Origin: Planctomycetaceae bacterium
Lineage (GTDB): Bacteria; Planctomycetota; Planctomycetia; Pirellulales; Thermoguttaceae
Direction of reading: 5' to 3'
NCBI GenBank assembly: GCA_003509805.1
Contig: DOMV01000259.1
Coordinates: forward strand, 5,583 to 13,619
Length of the DNA stretch: 8,037 bases
Made by a program: the position numbers and the translations under genes. The notes under the pieces were generated by a model. It saw nothing but the letters and a program-made list of their open reading frames with translations, ran no database searches and was not told where the DNA came from. This document shows positions 6,022-8,037 of the stretch, piece by piece. The first letter of the stretch is position 1; each line of letters starts with the position of its first letter.

Positions 6022-6942
6022 TCAGGCCGTTCCGAGCAGCCAGACGAGCAGCCCTTTTTGAGCGTGCATCCGGTTTTCAGCCTGTTCGATGATCGCGCTT
6101 TGAGGAGAATCCATCACCTCGTCGCTCACCTCCAACCCGCGCCGGGCAGGGAGGCAGTGCAGGAAAATCGCGTCTTTCCGGGCCGCTTTCATCAATTTCG
6201 AATTCACCTGGTAGGCCGCGAACGCTTTTTTGCGTTTTGCCTCCTCTTTTTCCTGGCCCATGCTCACCCAGACGTCGGTATAGACGGCATGCGCCCCCTG
6301 TACGGCAAGTCCGGGATCGGTCGTTTGTTCCAAAAGGAAGCCGTTGGCCGGGGAATCGCCGACCAGGGCTGCGAGTTGTGTTTCACCGAAACAGTATCCT
6401 TTCGGCGATGCGATCGCGATTTCGAGGCCGAGTTTCGCGGAAGCCTGGACCAGACTGGCCGTCACGTTGTTCGAATCGCCGACATAGGCCAGTTTGAGTC
6501 CCTGGAGTTTGCCGAAACGCTCCTTGATCGTCAGCATATCGGCCAACGCCTGGCAAGGATGCGATTCGTCCGTCAAGGCGTTGATCACCGGGCAACGGGA
6601 ATACTGGGCCAACGCGACGGCCGTCGCGTGTCGCATCGCCCGGATCGCGATGCAATCGACCATGGAGGAAAGAACCCGGCTGAAATCGGACATCGATTCC
6701 CGCTTGCCGAACCCGGCTTCGGCCCCTAAAAACATGGCATGACCGCCCAATTGGACCATTCCGGCTTCAAAGCTGACCCGCGTTCGCAGCGACTGCTTCT
6801 CGAAGATCATGGCAAGCGTCTTCGCGGCAAGCCGGGGACGACGTATCCCTTTTTTCACCTCCGCCTTGATTCGCGTCGAGAGCGTGAGGACCTGGGAAAG
6901 TTCCCTGGAAGAAATGTCGTTCAGTGTCAGGAGATGCCGCAT
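6022..6942 (-). CDS. argF: Ornithine carbamoyltransferase
   Basis: This catalyses carbamoyl phosphate + ornithine to citrulline + phosphate in cytoplasmic arginine biosynthesis. From ATG 6942-6940 the protein has 306 residues, the normal size. The carbamoyl-phosphate loop reads SLRTR at 51-55, where many homologues have STRTR, followed by VSFE. HPCQ lies at 128-131, the ornithine-binding region DVWVSMG at 223-229 and the catalytic HCLP at 262-265, followed by ARRGLEV. Every core motif of an anabolic OTCase is present, and nothing suggests a broken gene or a relative with other substrates. The start is supported by homology (MRHLLTLNDI) and by GAGAGA about seven bases upstream. The frame extends to 7134 but would overlap the preceding gene. 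It lies 38 bp downstream of the LTA-synthase-like gene on the same strand, so the two may be co-transcribed. No ARG-box-like operator is obvious. Confidence 0.96.
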   Translation of the reverse strand: MRHLLTLNDISSRELSQVLTLSTRIKAEVKKGIRRPRLAAKTLAMIFEKQSLRTRVSFEAGMVQLGGHAMFLGAEAGFGKRESMSDFSRVLSSMVDCIAIRAMRHATAVALAQYSRCPVINALTDESHPCQALADMLTIKERFGKLQGLKLAYVGDSNNVTASLVQASAKLGLEIAIASPKGYCFGETQLAALVGDSPANGFLLEQTTDPGLAVQGAHAVYTDVWVSMGQEKEEAKRKKAFAAYQVNSKLMKAARKDAIFLHCLPARRGLEVSDEVMDSPQSAIIEQAENRMHAQKGLLVWLLGTA

Positions 6943-6980
6943 GGAAATGTCTCTCGCATGTTGATGGTGGAATTCGAACG

Positions 6981-8037
6981 TCAATGACCGGATGCGGCCG
7001 CCGGTGAATCCGGCAACAGCGACCGCAGGTAATTGGATATGTCGACAAGGGTCAACTCGCCCCCGAGGGCCGACGGGGTACCCGCGGTCTTTTGTTTTTC
7101 GGCGATCGACTCGCCGACGATGGAAAGAAAACAAGGAACGTAATCCCGTTCGTTCGCGCGTCTGGACGTGTAGTCGTCCGATTCGATACCGGAGGAATGG
7201 TCGCCGTAAACCACGAACATGGTACCCGGCGGGAGTGAATCGTAAAGACGGCCGAGCCGGCGGTCGATCTCGTGCGCGACGTTCATGTAGCGTTGGGCGT
7301 ACCCCTTCGGTTCCGGGACGATTTCCCGTTCCCGAACATGCGTGAACGGCGCGTGACCCAGTAGCGTGATTGCGAAAAAAAATCCCCGGGCGTCCTTTTC
7401 CGCAAGGATTTCGCGGCCGAGAATATCGAGAAGCCGTTCATCGTCGGTCGCCGTCCAGCCGCCGATCGGTCGCGCCTCGACTCCGTACCGGGCGACAAGA
7501 TCGTCGATGAAGAGAATGTCGGAAAACCCCATCTTCCGGTAAGCGAAGACGCGATTGAAAAACGTCCCGGAAACGCCGTGAAAGGAATGCGTCCGGTAGC
7601 CGTGCTCTTCGAACGCCCGGGGCAACGTGTTGTCGTACGGAAACGTGCGAATCTTGTAGTTCAACAAGTGTCGGCTCGGCTCCCGCGATGCGAGAAACGC
7701 GAAATCGGCATCCGCGCTGCCGTGGTAGTGAAAGGAATCGACTTTGTAGAAAAAAGACCGCTTTTTCAGCGCGTTCAGGAAGGGCGTGACGGTCTTGCCG
7801 CCGAATTCGCGATCGATGATCGTGTAATCGAGCGTTTCGACCTGGATGACGAGCACCTGCCGCGGCAACGGCAACGGAAACTCGACTCCGGTCAGGCGGT
7901 CCGTCCGCGGTTGGGCCAGCGCGGCGTCGCGCAACGTCCCCTCGTCCTTGACGCACAGTTCGCCGACCCAAGTCGGCAAATAACCGTACACGACGACCAG
8001 GTCGCCGGTTTCCTTTGAAAAAACCAGCGTGGAAAAA
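6981..8037 (-). CDS. LTA-synthase-like phosphatase/sulfatase superfamily protein (5' part beyond window)
   Basis: 351 C-terminal residues are visible. The frame is open to the window edge, so the GTG at 7991 is probably internal and the likely membrane-spanning N-terminus is missing. The domain belongs to the alkaline phosphatase/sulfatase superfamily and looks closest to lipoteichoic-acid synthase-type phosphoglycerol transferases. Matching segments are VLVIQVETLD (metal-ligand Glu67 of the fragment), 'VTPFLNALKKRS', HGSADADF (Ser107 where LtaS has its catalytic Thr), 'HGVSGTFFNRVFAYRKMGF', LLGHAPF (His228) and VVYGDHSSG (Asp279-His280, metal ligands). The catalytic set seems intact with Ser as nucleophile. 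Such enzymes act on lipid head groups or glycans at the outer face of the inner membrane. In a Gram-negative-type organism the substrate is not LTA and cannot be told from sequence. A simple sulfatase is less likely because the C-x-P-x-R sulfatase signature is absent. It ends 38 bp before argF. Confidence 0.82.
   Translation of the reverse strand, partial: FSTLVFSKETGDLVVVYGYLPTWVGELCVKDEGTLRDAALAQPRTDRLTGVEFPLPLPRQVLVIQVETLDYTIIDREFGGKTVTPFLNALKKRSFFYKVDSFHYHGSADADFAFLASREPSRHLLNYKIRTFPYDNTLPRAFEEHGYRTHSFHGVSGTFFNRVFAYRKMGFSDILFIDDLVARYGVEARPIGGWTATDDERLLDILGREILAEKDARGFFFAITLLGHAPFTHVREREIVPEPKGYAQRYMNVAHEIDRRLGRLYDSLPPGTMFVVYGDHSSGIESDDYTSRRANERDYVPCFLSIVGESIAEKQKTAGTPSALGGELTLVDISNYLRSLLPDSPAAASGH

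Noticed and set aside
7438..7971. A 177-codon minus-strand open frame overlapping the LTA-synthase-like gene
   Set aside because: It is an Arg-rich out-of-frame shadow. The overlapping frame carries all the metal-binding motifs of the phosphatase superfamily.

Overview
The window fits a fairly GC-rich bacterial chromosome, most likely from the Planctomycetota or a close relative. The best lineage pointer is the large protein at 3925-5949. Its segments (a degenerate transglutaminase-like fold, an aspartate-free 'LFF...GVPIPG' stretch and a C-terminal TPR-like tail) recall a protein family I know from planctomycete genomes. Shine-Dalgarno motifs are weak at several genes, which also fits. This assignment comes from recall, not from a search.

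Layout. On the minus strand at the left is a complete primosomal helicase gene, priA (82-2418). A short open frame may follow it at the window edge. A 173-bp divergent intergenic region (2419-2591) separates priA from a plus-strand gene for a small thioredoxin-fold lipoprotein (2592-3179). This gap carries six same-strand GCAAG pentamers and a perfect TATAAT box.

Next comes a broken toxin-antitoxin-like locus. An intact UPF0175 gene (3238-3471) is followed by what reads as the remains of a DUF3368/PIN-like partner. That remnant is split at its third codon by a compact 194-bp non-autonomous element with 11-bp terminal inverted repeats, a putative GTAG target duplication and two inverted copies of a 31-bp palindrome. 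The remnant has also lost most of its interior and is frameshifted.

Then follows the large exported, probably lipid-anchored protein (3925-5949). Its stop codon lies inside a 15-bp tandem repeat. The right end is a convergent minus-strand pair: a metal-dependent phosphatase/sulfatase-superfamily protein related to lipoteichoic-acid synthase (its 5' end lies beyond the window) and, 38 bp downstream, argF for ornithine carbamoyltransferase.

The genes do not form one pathway. priA (replication restart) and argF (arginine biosynthesis) are housekeeping genes. The thioredoxin-like, transglutaminase-like and LTA-synthase-like proteins all look like cell-envelope proteins. The 3180-3924 stretch is an accessory scar between them. 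I saw no tRNA, rRNA, CRISPR array or phage genes. The part that most deserves a second look is the 3238-3813 locus: an apparently orphaned antitoxin whose toxin reading frame can be partly rebuilt by excising the small element.
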